Assembly: GCA_021296065.1 (NCBI GenBank)
Contig: JAGWBD010000014.1
Location: forward strand, 25,643 to 89,642
Direction: 5' to 3'
Source: Anaerolineae bacterium
Lineage (GTDB): Bacteria; Chloroflexota; Anaerolineae; Aggregatilineales; Phototrophicaceae
DNA: 64,000 nucleotides
In this document: positions 9,237 through 18,574 of the stretch, piece by piece
Position numbering within the stretch: the first letter of the stretch is position 1
Layout of the letters: each line of letters starts with the position of its first letter
Made by a program: the position numbers and the translations under genes
The notes under the pieces: generated by a model
The model's database searches: none
What the model was told of the DNA's origin: nothing
The model's input: only the letters and a program-made list of their open reading frames with translations

Positions 9237-9310
9237 GCGCCCTTTTCTCGTCCTCCTGGACGGAAAAAGGGTTTGGGGTGAGGGCGGGCAAGGGCTCTTC
9301 GCCGCCCTCT
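9237..9310. repeat. Partial copy of GCCCTCACCC palindromic repeat family
   Basis: This intergenic stretch carries TTTGGGGTGAGGGCGGGC, which matches the terminal part of the dispersed repeats at 43980-44224 and 58841-59053. Only one end is recognisable. The remainder of the gap up to 9404 has nothing else I recognise except the ribosome binding site AGAGGA before the next gene. Confidence 0.45.
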
Positions 9311-9404
9311 TTGTTTAATCAGTCCATTGCGCGACAACCCTGGGCAGGATTGGGTAAACTCCGGTCCTGCTTCCTTATTTTGACTCAATGAGAGGATAAA
9401 CTTG

Positions 9405-10950
9405 ATGACCGGTCCGCGGCAATTCCCGGATACCCTTGAAGCCCAACTTAAGGCCCTGGAGAGCGACGAGGAAGTGCAGGGCTATATCGCCGGGCGCGAG
9501 GCGCTGGCGGATGATCCCGCGCGCCCGCTTTATCATTTCTCGCCGCCGCTTCACTTCATGAACGACCCCAACGGCCTCTGCCAGTGGCAGGGGCGCTACC
9601 ATCTCTTCTTCCAGTACCTGCCGGGCGGCGAGTTGCTGACTCCGGACCGCAAGGGGGGCGTCTGTTGGGGCCATGCCGTCAGTGACGATCTGGTCAACTG
9701 GCGCGACATGCCGATCGCGCTCTACCCGGCCGTCGAGCGCGACTGCTTCAGCGGCCAGACCCTCGTTGAAGACGACCGCGTGATCGCCATCTACCACGGC
9801 ACGCGCGCCGGCAACGGCATCGCCACGGCCGACGATCCGCTGCTGATCAACTGGCAAATGCACCCGGACAACCCGGTCATCCCGGGCGACCCGCAGGGGC
9901 TCGGCGGCGGCGGCGGCGACGAGGTGGTCGCGGAAAATGGCAAGTACCGCGTCTTCGACCCCTGCATCTGGAAGGAAGATGACGGTTACTATTCGCTTTC
10001 CGGCACCTACATGGACGGCGACTTTGGCGGCACGCGCAGCGTCGACGCCCTGGGCGTGGACCATTTGTTTTATTCGGAGGACCTCGGCAACTGGACCTAC
10101 CTCGGGCCGCTGGTGAGCGATGACCAGCTGGCCGAGCCGGGCGAGGACATGGCCGTGCCCAACTTCTGTTCAGCCACAAGCGCGCCGGCCGCTACTATAT
10201 CGGCAGCTACGATTACGAGACGCACCGCTTTACGCCCGAGACGCACGGGCGCATGAACTACGGCCCCTGGACGGTCGGCAGCCTGCACGCGCCCAGCGCC
10301 ACTATCGACGACGCGGGCCGCTACCTCGGCATCTTCAACATCAAGGAAGGCCGCGATTTACGCGGCTGGAACGACATCATGTCGCTGCCGCGGCACTACT
10401 GGCTGGCGGATGACAACACGCTGCGCATGGCGCCGGTGCCCGAACTGGAGGGCCAGCGCTTCGATGGCGTGCAGGTACCGGCGCAGGAGATCGCGGCCAA
10501 CAGCGAGCAACTGCTGGAGAAGGTCAGCGGCCAGGCGATCGAGATCGAGGCGATCATCGAGCCGGGTGACGCGCGCGAGGTCGGGCTGACGGTGTTGCGC
10601 TCGCCGGACGGCGCGGAGCAGACGCACATCTCCTTTTACACGTCGCTGCATGGCCGCCGCGCCAACCCGGGCTGGCTGCAGATCGACACGTCGCAGTCCT
10701 CGCTGGCCGATGACGTGCATGGCCGCCCGCCGGAGCAGGGGCCGCTGGCCATCGCGGCGGACGAGCCGCTGCACTTACGCATCTTCATCGACCGCAGCAT
10801 CATCGAGGTCTTCGCCAACGACAAACAGTGCCTGACCCTGCGCGCGGCGTAAGTATCTTCGCGCGCGGGGGCGCGGCGCAGTTGCGCTCGCTCAGCGCCT
10901 GGCAGATGCGCAGCGTCTGGCCGGAACTGAAACAATTCGAGGGCCGCTGA
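9405..10950 (+). pseudogene. Tandem GH32 copy 1, frameshifted twice
   Basis: Homologue of the intact GH32 gene at 14197-15789. The first part encodes the propeller with FMNDPNG (nucleophile Asp) and FDPCIWKEDDG. At about 10168, after GEDMAVPNF, roughly 34 bases present in copy 4 are missing and the frame changes. The second part continues in another frame with the rest of the propeller and the beta-sandwich. At about 10845 a second deletion of roughly 25 bases brings an early stop, while the conserved C-terminal coding sequence (ending EGR) runs on to 10950. Both deletions are non-multiples of three. ATG 9405 has AGAGGA eight bases upstream. Confidence 0.85.
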
Positions 10951-10981
10951 TCGCAGCGCTCCCAAAAACAGGAGACAGGTT

Positions 10982-12550
10982 ATGACGCCTGGCGCACAGT
11001 ATCCAACTGCGTTGGAAGACCAACTCAGGGCCCTGGAGAGCGACGGGGAGGTGCAGGGTTATACCGCCGCGCGCGAGGCGCTGGCGGCGGACCCCGCGCG
11101 CCCGCTCTACCACCTCTCGCCGCCCTGCAACCTGATGAACGACCCCAACGGCCTCTGCCAGTGGCAGGGGCTCTACCATCTCTTCTACCAGTTCGTGCCG
11201 CACGGCAGCGTCGAACCCGGGGAGCGTGAACCCGTGTGCTGGGGCCACGCGGTCAGTGAAGACCTGGTCAACTGGCGCGATTTGCCGATCGCGCTGCATC
11301 CGGGCGTCGAGCGCGACTGTTACAGCGGCCAGACCCTGGTTGAGGACGACCGGGTCATCGCCATGTATCACGGCACCTACGCCGGCAACGGAATCGCCAC
11401 GGCCTCCGACCCGCTGCTGCTCAACTGGCAAATGCACCCCGACAACCCGGTCATTCCCGGCGAACTGCGCGAACGCCCTGGCGGCGGTCGCGTCGACGTG
11501 GTGGGCGGCAATGGCGCGTATCGCATCTTCGACCCCTGCATCTGGAAAGAGGACGACGGCTACTATGCCATCTCGGGCACCTTCATGGACGGCGATTTTG
11601 GCGGCACGCGCACCGTCGATGCGCTGGGCGTGGACCATCTGTTTCACTCGAAGGACCTGGGGGACTGGACCTACCTCGGGCCGCTGGTGAGCGATGACCA
11701 GCTGGCCGAGCCGGGCGAGGACATGGCCGTGCCCAACTTCTGTGTTGCTGCTCTTCAGCCACAAACGCGCCGGCCGCTACTACATCGGTACTTATGACCA
11801 GCAGACGCACCGCTTCACGCCGGAGACGCACGGGCGCATGAACTACGGTCCCATCAGGATCGGCAGCCTGCACGCGCCCTCGGGGACCATCGACGACACG
11901 GGCCGCTACCTCGGCATCTTCAACGTCAAGGAGGGGCGCGACCGGCGCGGCTGGAACGACATCATGTCGCTGCCGCGCCATTACTGGCTGGCGGATGACA
12001 ACACCCTGCGCATGGCGCCGGTGCCCGAGCTGGAAGGTCAGCGCTTCGACGGCGTGCAGGTGCCGGCGCAGGAGATCGCGGCAAACAGCGAGCAGCTGCT
12101 GGAGAAGGTCAGCGGCCAGGCGATCGAGATCGAGGCCGTCATCGAGCCGGGTGACGCGCGCGAGGTCGGTTTGACGGTGTTGCGCTCGCCGGACGGGGCG
12201 GAGCAAACGCGAATCTCCTTCTACGCGTCGCTGCAGGACCGTCGCGCCAACCCCGGCTGGCTGCAGATCGACACGTCGCAGTCCTCGCTGGCCGATGACG
12301 TGCATGGCCGGCCGCCGGAGCAGGGGCCGCTGGCCATCGCAGCGGACGAGGCGCTGCACTTACGCATCTTCATCGACCGCAGCATCATCGAGGTCTTCGC
12401 CAACGACAAACAGTGCCTGACCCTGCGCGCCGGGCGGACAGCGCGGGCGTGAGTATCTTCGCGCGCGGCGGCGCGGCGCAATTGCGCTCGCTCAGCGCCT
12501 GGCAGATGCGCAGCGTCTGGCCGGAGCTGAAAGCGTTTGAGGGCCGTTGA
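10982..12550 (+). pseudogene. Tandem GH32 copy 2, frameshifted twice
   Basis: Second GH32 paralogue, with LMNDPNG and FDPCIWKEDDG in the first frame. About 23 bases are missing at 11742, again directly after the codons for PNF; the frame resumes with the SHKRAGRYYIG block. About 10 bases are missing near 12431, at the same place as the second lesion of copy 1, giving a stop at 12452. The remaining C-terminal coding sequence is intact to 12550. The 3' half is almost identical to copy 1, indicating recent duplication or gene conversion. Confidence 0.85.
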
Positions 12551-12581
12551 ACCCGATGAACGACCTGGGAGCAGGGCCCTG

Positions 12582-14167
12582 ATGCCGCCTGAAGCGCATT
12601 TTCCCCTGACGCTGGAAGGGCAGTTACAGGCCCTGGCGGGGAACGGGGAAGTGCAGGGCTACACCGCCGCGCGCCAGCGCCTGGCCGGTGACCCGGCGCG
12701 CCCGCTCTATCACTTCTCGCCGCCCGGCAAGGAAATGAACGACCCCAACGGCCTGTGCCAGTGGCAGGGGCGCTACCATCTCTTCTACCAGTACCAACCG
12801 GTCAGGCAGGAGCCGCTTGGCTCCCCGCGGCAACACCGCGGCATCAGCTGGGGTCACGCGGTCAGTGAAGACCTGGTCAACTGGCGCGACCTGCCGATCG
12901 CGCTGCGTCCGGCCTGGGGCGAACTCGGCTGCTACAGCGGCCAGACCCTGGTCGATGAGGACCGGGTGATCGCCATCTACCACGCGCCCTTCGCCGGCAA
13001 CGCGCTGGCCCTCGCCAGCGACCCGCTGCTGCTCAACTGGGAACGCCCGCCCTACAACCCCGCCATCCCCGGCCACACCGACCCCGACAACGTCGGCGTC
13101 TGTCACGGTCCCGACGGGGACTACCTCCTCTTCGATCCCTGCATCTGGAAAGAGGAAGACGGCTACTATTCACTCTCCGGCACCTACACGCAGGGCTCGC
13201 GCGGCAACACGCGCAGCGTCGATGCTCTGGGCGTCGTCCACATCTTCCATTCGCCGGACCTGAAGGAATGGCAGTGGCTGGGGCCGATGGTGTCCGACGA
13301 GGTGCTGGCCGAGCCGGGCGAGGACATGGCCGTGCCCAACTTCTGGCCGATCAGCGACGACAAACACATGTTGCTGCTCTTCGCTATTACATCGGCAGTT
13401 ATGACCGGGAGACGCATCGCTTCACGCCCGAGACGCACGGGCGCATGAATTTCGGCCCCTGGACCCTCGGCAGCCTGCACGCGCCCTCGGCCACCATCGA
13501 CGACTCGGGCCGCTACCTCGGCATCTTCAACGTCAAGGAAGCGCGCGATTCCCGCGACTGGAACGACATCATGTCGCTGCCGCGGCACTACTGGCTGGCG
13601 GATGACAACACGCTGCGCATGGCGCCGGTTCCTGAACTGGAAGGTCAGCGCTTCAATGAGCTGCAGTTGCCGGCGCAGGAGATCGCGGCCAACAGCGAGC
13701 AGCTGCTGGAGAAGGTCAGCGGCCAGGCGATCGAGATTGAGGCCGTTATCGAGCCGGGCGAGGCGCGCGAGTTCGGCTTGACGGTGTTGCGCTCGCCGGA
13801 CGGCGCGGAGCAGACTCGCATCTCCTTTTACGCGTCGCTGCAGGACCGCCACAATAACCCGGGCTGGCTGCAGATCGACAGCTCGCAGTCCTCGCTGGCC
13901 GACGACGTGCATGGCCGCCCGCCGGAGCAGGGGCCGCTGGCGCTTGCGGCGGACGAGGCGCTGCATCTGCGCATCTTCGTCGACCGCAGCATCATCGAGG
14001 TCTTCGCCAACGAGCGGCAGTGCCTGACGCTGCGGGCCTACCCCTCGCGGGCGGACAGCGCGGGCGTGAGCCTCTTCGCGCGCGGCGGCGCGGCGCAGCT
14101 GCGTTCGCTCAGCGCCTGGCAGATGCGCAGCGTCTGGCCGGAACTGAAACAGTTTGAGGGCCGCTGA
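12582..14167 (+). pseudogene. Tandem GH32 copy 3, single frameshift
   Basis: Third GH32 paralogue, with EMNDPNG, FDPCIWKEEDG and GEDMAVPNFWPI. About 19 bases are missing at 13383, removing the SHKRAG codons and shifting frame. The downstream frame then runs without interruption through the beta-sandwich to 14167, including the YPSRADS segment lost in copies 1 and 2. ATG 12582 is chosen because a GGGAGCAGGG site precedes it and the N-terminus then aligns with the other copies. It is one lesion away from being intact. Confidence 0.85.
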
Positions 14168-14196
14168 GCGCGGCGTTTGGCAGGGAGGAAAGAGCC

Positions 14197-15789
14197 ATGG
14201 ACGGAGCGCGACAGTTCCCGCATACACTGGAAGCGCAACTAAAGGCCCTGGAGCGGGATGAAGAGGTGCGGGGCTATACCATCGCGCGCGAGCGTCTGGC
14301 GGCTGACCCGGCGCGCCCGCTCTATCATCTGTCGGCGCCCGGCAAGTACATGAACGACCCCAACGGTCTGTGCCAGTGGCAGGGGCGCTACCATCTCTTC
14401 TACCAGTACCAGCCGGCCGGGCTGGAGCCGGGCGGCTTTCAGCCGCAGTATCGCGGCATCAGTTGGGGCCACGCGGTCAGCGACGACCTGGTGAACTGGC
14501 GCGACCTGCCGATCGCGCTGCATCCGGCAGGGATCGAACCGGCCTGTTTCAGCGGCCAGACCCTGGTCGAGGACGAGCGGGTGATCGCCATGTACCATGC
14601 CCCCTTCGCCGGCAACGCACTGGCCCTCGCCAGCGATCCGCTGCTGCTCAACTGGGAACGTCACCCGAACAACCCGGTCATCCCCGGCGAGACCGACCCC
14701 GACAACGTCGGCGACAGTTACAGCCCCGACGGTGAGTACCTCATCTTCGATCCCTGCATCTGGAAAGAGGAAGACGGCTACTATGCGCTCTCCGGTGTCT
14801 ATATGCAGGGCTCGCGCAGCGTCGACTGCCTCGGCGTCGCCCATATCTTCCATTCGAAGGACCTGTCGCAGTGGGAGTGGCTGGGGCCGATGGTGGCCGA
14901 CGACGTGCTGGCCGAAGCGGGCGAGGACATGGCCGTGCCCAACTTCTGGCCGATCGGCAATGGCCGTCACCTGCTGCTGCTCTACAGCCACAAGCGCGCC
15001 GGTCGCTACTACATCGGCCGCTATGACCGGGCGACGCACCGCTTCACGCCGGAAACCCACGGGCGCATGAACTACGGCCCCTGGACCATCGGCAGCCTGC
15101 ACGCGCCCACGGCCACCATCGACGACCTGGGCCGCTACCTCGGCATCTTCAACGTCAAGGAAGGGCGCGAGCACCGCGACTGGAACGACGTGATGACTCT
15201 GGCGAGGCATTACTGGCTGGCGGATGACAACACGCTGCGCATGGCGCCGGTGCCTGAACTGGAAGCGCTGCGTTTTGACGAACAGACGCGCGGGCCGCTG
15301 GAGATACCGGCCAATGAAGAGTTGCTGCTGGAAGGCATCGGCGGCCAGGCGATCGAAATCGAGGCCGTGATCGACCCCGGCGACGCGCGGGAGTTCGGCC
15401 TCAACGTGCTGCGCTCGCCGGACGGGGCGGAGCAGACGCGCGTCTCCTGGTACCCCTGGCAGTTCGGTCGCCGCGCCAACCCCGGCTGGCTGCAGATCGA
15501 CCCGGCACGCAGTTCGCTGGCGGCCGACGTGCATCCGCGCCCGCCGGAGACCGGGCCGCTGACTCTGGCGGATGGCGAGGCGCTGCACTTACGCATTTTC
15601 ATCGACCGCAGCATCATCGAGGTCTTCGCCAACGACCGGCAATGCCTGACCCTGCGGGTCTACCCGGAGCGGGAGGACAGCCGCGGCATTTCGCTCTTTG
15701 CGCGCCGTCGGCCGGTACAACTGCGTTCCTTGAAGGTCTGGCAGATGCGCAGCGTCTGGCCGGAACTGAAGGGCCGCGAGGGACAGTAG
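14197..15789 (+). CDS. GH32 beta-fructosidase-like enzyme, intact tandem copy 4
   Basis: 530 residues and the only uninterrupted member of the four-gene array. It has no signal peptide, so it probably acts in the cytoplasm on imported oligofructosides. Likely catalytic residues are D54 (MNDPNG), D185 (FDPCIW, the counterpart of the RDP motif) and E243 (GEDMAVPNF, a variant of the EC motif). The last placement is the least certain, because the canonical ECPD sequence is replaced. The C-terminal sandwich shows FIDRSIIEVFAND. It lies 29 bp after copy 3 and 34 bp before the sulfatase, apparently in one operon. Confidence 0.9.
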   Translation: MDGARQFPHTLEAQLKALERDEEVRGYTIARERLAADPARPLYHLSAPGKYMNDPNGLCQWQGRYHLFYQYQPAGLEPGGFQPQYRGISWGHAVSDDLVNWRDLPIALHPAGIEPACFSGQTLVEDERVIAMYHAPFAGNALALASDPLLLNWERHPNNPVIPGETDPDNVGDSYSPDGEYLIFDPCIWKEEDGYYALSGVYMQGSRSVDCLGVAHIFHSKDLSQWEWLGPMVADDVLAEAGEDMAVPNFWPIGNGRHLLLLYSHKRAGRYYIGRYDRATHRFTPETHGRMNYGPWTIGSLHAPTATIDDLGRYLGIFNVKEGREHRDWNDVMTLARHYWLADDNTLRMAPVPELEALRFDEQTRGPLEIPANEELLLEGIGGQAIEIEAVIDPGDAREFGLNVLRSPDGAEQTRVSWYPWQFGRRANPGWLQIDPARSSLAADVHPRPPETGPLTLADGEALHLRIFIDRSIIEVFANDRQCLTLRVYPEREDSRGISLFARRRPVQLRSLKVWQMRSVWPELKGREGQ

Positions 15790-15823
15790 AAACGCCATTC
15801 GACAATTGCAGGAAAGGTGTGGC

Positions 15824-17224
15824 ATGTCACAGGGACCCAACATTCTCTTCATTCTGGCGGACCAGGTGCGCGCCAGTTCGCTGCCGACCTGGGGCGGGAC
15901 GCAGATCGAGATGCCGCATTTGCAGCGCCTGGCCGGCGAGAGCGTGATGCTGGACAACATGATCGCCACCGCGCCGGTCTGCACGCCCTACCGCGCCATG
16001 CTGACCACCGGTCGCCACCCGCAGACCACCGGCCACATCATGAACTTCGTAAACACGCGCCACGACGAAATCGGCCTCGGCGACGTCTTCGCGCGCAACG
16101 GCTGGCGCACGGGCTGGGTCGGCAAGTGGCATCTGCACCGCGGCTCCTTCCCGGAGATCGACGGCGGCGACTACGTGCCCGAGGGCCGCGACCGGCTGGG
16201 CTTCGAGCACTGGCGCGGCTACAACTTCCACACCGACTACTTCGGCGGCAAGGTCAACACCGAAGACTGGCACAACGAAAGCTGGGAAGGCTACGAGACC
16301 GACGCCCTCGCGCGTTACGCCATCGAGTTCATGGAGGGCGTCGCCGACGACGAGCGTTTCTGCCTCTTCGTCTCGCCGCACCAGGCGCACTACACGCCCT
16401 ACCGCTACGCGCCCGAGCAGTACTACCAGCGGCTGCCGGATGAATTGCCCCTGCCGGCCAACGTGCCGCCGGAGATGGTGGACAGGCTGCAGCAGTCGCT
16501 GCGCGACTACCTCGCCATGATTCTGACGGTCGACGACATGGTGGGCGAGTTGATGGCCTACCTCGAACGCAGCGGCCGCGCGCAGGATACCTTGCTGGTC
16601 TTCACCTCCGACCATGGCACGCAGATGGGTTCGCAGGGCGGCCATGCCTGGGAGAAGAAACAGCCCTGGGAGGAGTCGATACGCGTGCCCTGGATGATGC
16701 GCTGGCCGGGCGTCTTCGAGGGCGGCCTGCGCCGCGACGCCCTGACCGCGCCGGTCGATATCTTCCCGACGCTCTGCGGCCTCTGCAACCTGCCCGTGCC
16801 GCGCACGGTCGAAGGCTACAACCTGGCCGACGCCTGGCGAGGGCTGCCGGGCGCCTTCGAGCAGGAGGCGCTGCTGACGATGAACTTCAGCGCCTCGCAC
16901 GACTGGCTGCTGGACGGCCACGACTGGCGCGGCGTGCGCACGAAGACGCATTCCCTCGCGCGGCGTCTGGCCGGCGACGACGAGCTCTACGAGCTGGCCG
17001 GCGCCCCGCTGCAGATGAACAATCTGGCGGGCCAGGCGGAAGCGGCCGGGGTGCAGGCGGAGCTTGAGACGCAGCTGGAGGCCTTGCTGGCCCTGCGCAA
17101 CGATTCCTTTCGGCCCTGCCGCGAGTATTCTGACTGGTTCGACAACCAGCGCCGTGTGGTGCGCAACATGTACGGCCCGCTGGGCGACCCCGAGGACGAG
17201 CCGGACTGGTCCCTGCTGTGGTGA
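15824..17224 (+). CDS. Sulfatase (formylglycine type)
   Basis: A 466-residue alkaline-phosphatase-fold sulfatase. Metal ligands are visible at the N-terminus (FILADQVRAS), and the C-x-P-x-R activation motif is CTPYRAMLTTGR with the catalytic cysteine at residue 53, to be converted to formylglycine. TSDHGTQMG supplies the second metal-binding block. It has no signal peptide. ATG 15824 is preferred to the earlier TTG because GGAAAGG lies immediately upstream. It follows the GH32 array on the same strand, which suggests that the glycan handled by this locus may be sulfated. The exact substrate cannot be read from the sequence. Confidence 0.9.
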   Translation: MSQGPNILFILADQVRASSLPTWGGTQIEMPHLQRLAGESVMLDNMIATAPVCTPYRAMLTTGRHPQTTGHIMNFVNTRHDEIGLGDVFARNGWRTGWVGKWHLHRGSFPEIDGGDYVPEGRDRLGFEHWRGYNFHTDYFGGKVNTEDWHNESWEGYETDALARYAIEFMEGVADDERFCLFVSPHQAHYTPYRYAPEQYYQRLPDELPLPANVPPEMVDRLQQSLRDYLAMILTVDDMVGELMAYLERSGRAQDTLLVFTSDHGTQMGSQGGHAWEKKQPWEESIRVPWMMRWPGVFEGGLRRDALTAPVDIFPTLCGLCNLPVPRTVEGYNLADAWRGLPGAFEQEALLTMNFSASHDWLLDGHDWRGVRTKTHSLARRLAGDDELYELAGAPLQMNNLAGQAEAAGVQAELETQLEALLALRNDSFRPCREYSDWFDNQRRVVRNMYGPLGDPEDEPDWSLLW

Positions 17225-17293
17225 GGAGAAGCTAATTCACCGCGCTTCCAGTTTCCCGGAAGACTCATTTGCCGGGAAGTGGAACGTGATGCG

Positions 17294-17353
17294 GCCCTGA
17301 CCCCCGGCCCCTTTCCCGCTCAGTCGCGGGAGCCCTTCCCTCAGGGAGAGGGG
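17294..17353. repeat. GCCCTCACCC-family intergenic palindrome (half element)
   Basis: One arm of the dispersed repeat, containing CCCGCTCAGTCGCGGGAG and CCCTTCCCTCAGGGAGAGGG, both small palindromes. It is nearly identical to 34311-34370. It lies just after the sulfatase gene and may act as a transcript end. Confidence 0.7.
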
Positions 17354-17625
17354 GAGTGTTTCTTGTAGCATGTGCTCGGGAAATGACGGCCCCTTGCTGG
17401 AATTCTGGGTTTCTCCCCAAGCAAGAGATCCATGGCGACCATCTCACTGCCCCGGTTGCTCATCAGGATGGTCCCGCCGTTGAAGTCACGCAGCAAAAAT
17501 TCGGCGCTTTCAACGGCCTGAGTCAGGGCTTTCAACAGGTCGTGGTGATTGCCGACCGGTTCAAACGGGACTACGTGCTCCCTTTTGGTCCATGGCACTT
17601 TTTGCACATCCCGGATGCTGATCAC
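17341..17625 (-). CDS. Hypothetical small protein
   Basis: A possible 94-residue protein starting at GTG 17625, with an AGGA-type site close upstream. It lies 59 bp downstream of the SH3-domain gene on the same strand. The sequence has a plausible amino-acid mix (for example LLKALTQAVESAEFLLRDFNGG) without matching a family I know. Its last residues run into the intergenic repeat, so the true C-terminus is doubtful. A frame on the opposite strand is also open but looks less protein-like. Confidence 0.35.
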   Translation of the reverse strand: MISIRDVQKVPWTKREHVVPFEPVGNHHDLLKALTQAVESAEFLLRDFNGGTILMSNRGSEMVAMDLLLGEKPRIPARGRHFPSTCYKKHSPSP

Positions 17626-17684
17626 GTCCTGCTACTTCCTGGAGCGAAGCCCTGGCCAACGGTGCAGCCGGGGCTTCACATTTT

Positions 17685-18350
17685 CTACTGTTGGCGCTTC
17701 ACCCAATACTCATACCAGGTGTTGCCAACCCAGCCGTTGGCTGCCCATTCGCCGCCTCCCCCAAAGGGATCGTACCGACTGCGCTTCATTTCGCCTTCGG
17801 AACAGTACTCCTGCCCGGGGTCGGTTCTGGTGCATGCCGCTACACATCCGGGCCCAGGGCAGGGGATCCCTGCTGGCTGTGCTGCTGCTGGCTGTGCTGC
17901 TGCTGGCTGCGCTGCTGCTGGCTGCGCTACTGGCTCGTCCTCGCCCAGCAGGGCAGAGTGAACATAACCGTCATCGACCTGGCACCACTCTGTGCTTCCG
18001 TTCCACTCGTCACCTTCCACCCCGCAGGCAGCATTCACCGGATCGGCCCATGCCAGCCTCCCGATTCTCGCTGCGTCCAGCCGGGGCTTTTCCCTGACAT
18101 TTGCGCCTCGCTGAGCATACATGACCTCTGTTTCTGGCTCTGGCAGGCACACTTCCTCAATGGTCGCCACGCCTTCCCTGAGTGCGTCGATGCTCGCCGG
18201 TGGTTCCTCTGACCACGGCCAGTTCTCCTCAATGCAGCGAGCTTCCTGCATCTCGCCTTCACTGCCTTCCTGCGCTCCCACACTATCGAGAAACAGCGTG
18301 ACTCCGCAGACGGCGATGATGATCGATACTGCTGCAATTGCCCTTCCCAT
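17685..18350 (-). CDS. Secreted bacterial SH3-domain protein with AAQPA repeats
   Basis: A 221-residue protein. The N-terminal hydrophobic segment (AIAAVSIIIAVCGVTLFL) is a signal peptide or anchor. A central SH3b domain (ANVREKPRLDAARIGRL ... WCQVDDGYVHSALL) of the type that binds peptidoglycan or peptides follows. Next comes a low-complexity linker of four AAQPA units and a cysteine-rich tail ending in aromatic residues. CGGAGA precedes the ATG. It is probably an extracytoplasmic envelope protein. The following small frame at 17341-17625 may be co-transcribed. Confidence 0.7.
   Translation of the reverse strand: MGRAIAAVSIIIAVCGVTLFLDSVGAQEGSEGEMQEARCIEENWPWSEEPPASIDALREGVATIEEVCLPEPETEVMYAQRGANVREKPRLDAARIGRLAWADPVNAACGVEGDEWNGSTEWCQVDDGYVHSALLGEDEPVAQPAAAQPAAAQPAAAQPAGIPCPGPGCVAACTRTDPGQEYCSEGEMKRSRYDPFGGGGEWAANGWVGNTWYEYWVKRQQ
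17875..17934 (-). repeat. Four 15-bp tandem repeats inside the SH3-protein gene
   Basis: Four consecutive 15-base units (GGCTGYGCTGCTGCT on the plus strand) encode the AAQPA linker. The unit length is a multiple of three, so changes in copy number would alter linker length without shifting frame. Confidence 0.85.
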
Positions 18351-18445
18351 TTCGAAGTCTCCGTTGTGTGCAATTCCTGGGCCAGTGTGACTGTTTGATT
18401 CTATACGCAGTCGGAACTCTCCTGGCGTGATTCCACCTGCTTCCC

Positions 18446-18565
18446 CGATCTCCTTTTCTTCCGGAGAAAAGGAGAGGGATCAAGTTTCGGCAGGCTGTCG
18501 GGAAAAGAAGTCACTTTCACAAACAAAACCCCTCTCCGTCAGGGAGAGGGGTTTGGGGCGAAGGC
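18446..18565. repeat. Intergenic palindromic repeat, two arms
   Basis: Two arms related to the dispersed repeat family: CTTTTCTTCCGGAGAAAAGGAGAGGG at one side and the CCCCTCTCC/GGAGAGGGG hairpin followed by TTTGGGGCGAAGGC at the other. They fill most of the gap between the SH3-protein gene and the dioxygenase gene. Confidence 0.5.
18526..18554 (-). terminator. Strong hairpin downstream of dioxygenase gene
   Basis: A perfect 12-bp stem with a 5-base loop: arms AAACCCCTCTCC (18526-18537) and GGAGAGGGGTTT (18543-18554). It lies 20 bases beyond the stop of the minus-strand dioxygenase gene. A and T residues flank the stem, so it could end transcription from either side. Confidence 0.6.
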
Positions 18566-18574
18566 CAGGCCGCC

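Noticed and set aside
9405..14167. Programmed ribosomal frameshifting as an explanation for the GH32 breaks
   Set aside because: Compared with copy 4, 10-34 bases are missing at each break; a simple one-base slip would not restore the lost codons, and no slippery heptamer is evident.
17341..17961. Plus-strand open frame from 17356 to 17961
   Set aside because: It runs through the AAQPA repeats in the wrong sense and opposes the SH3-domain gene, which has a signal peptide and a ribosome binding site.
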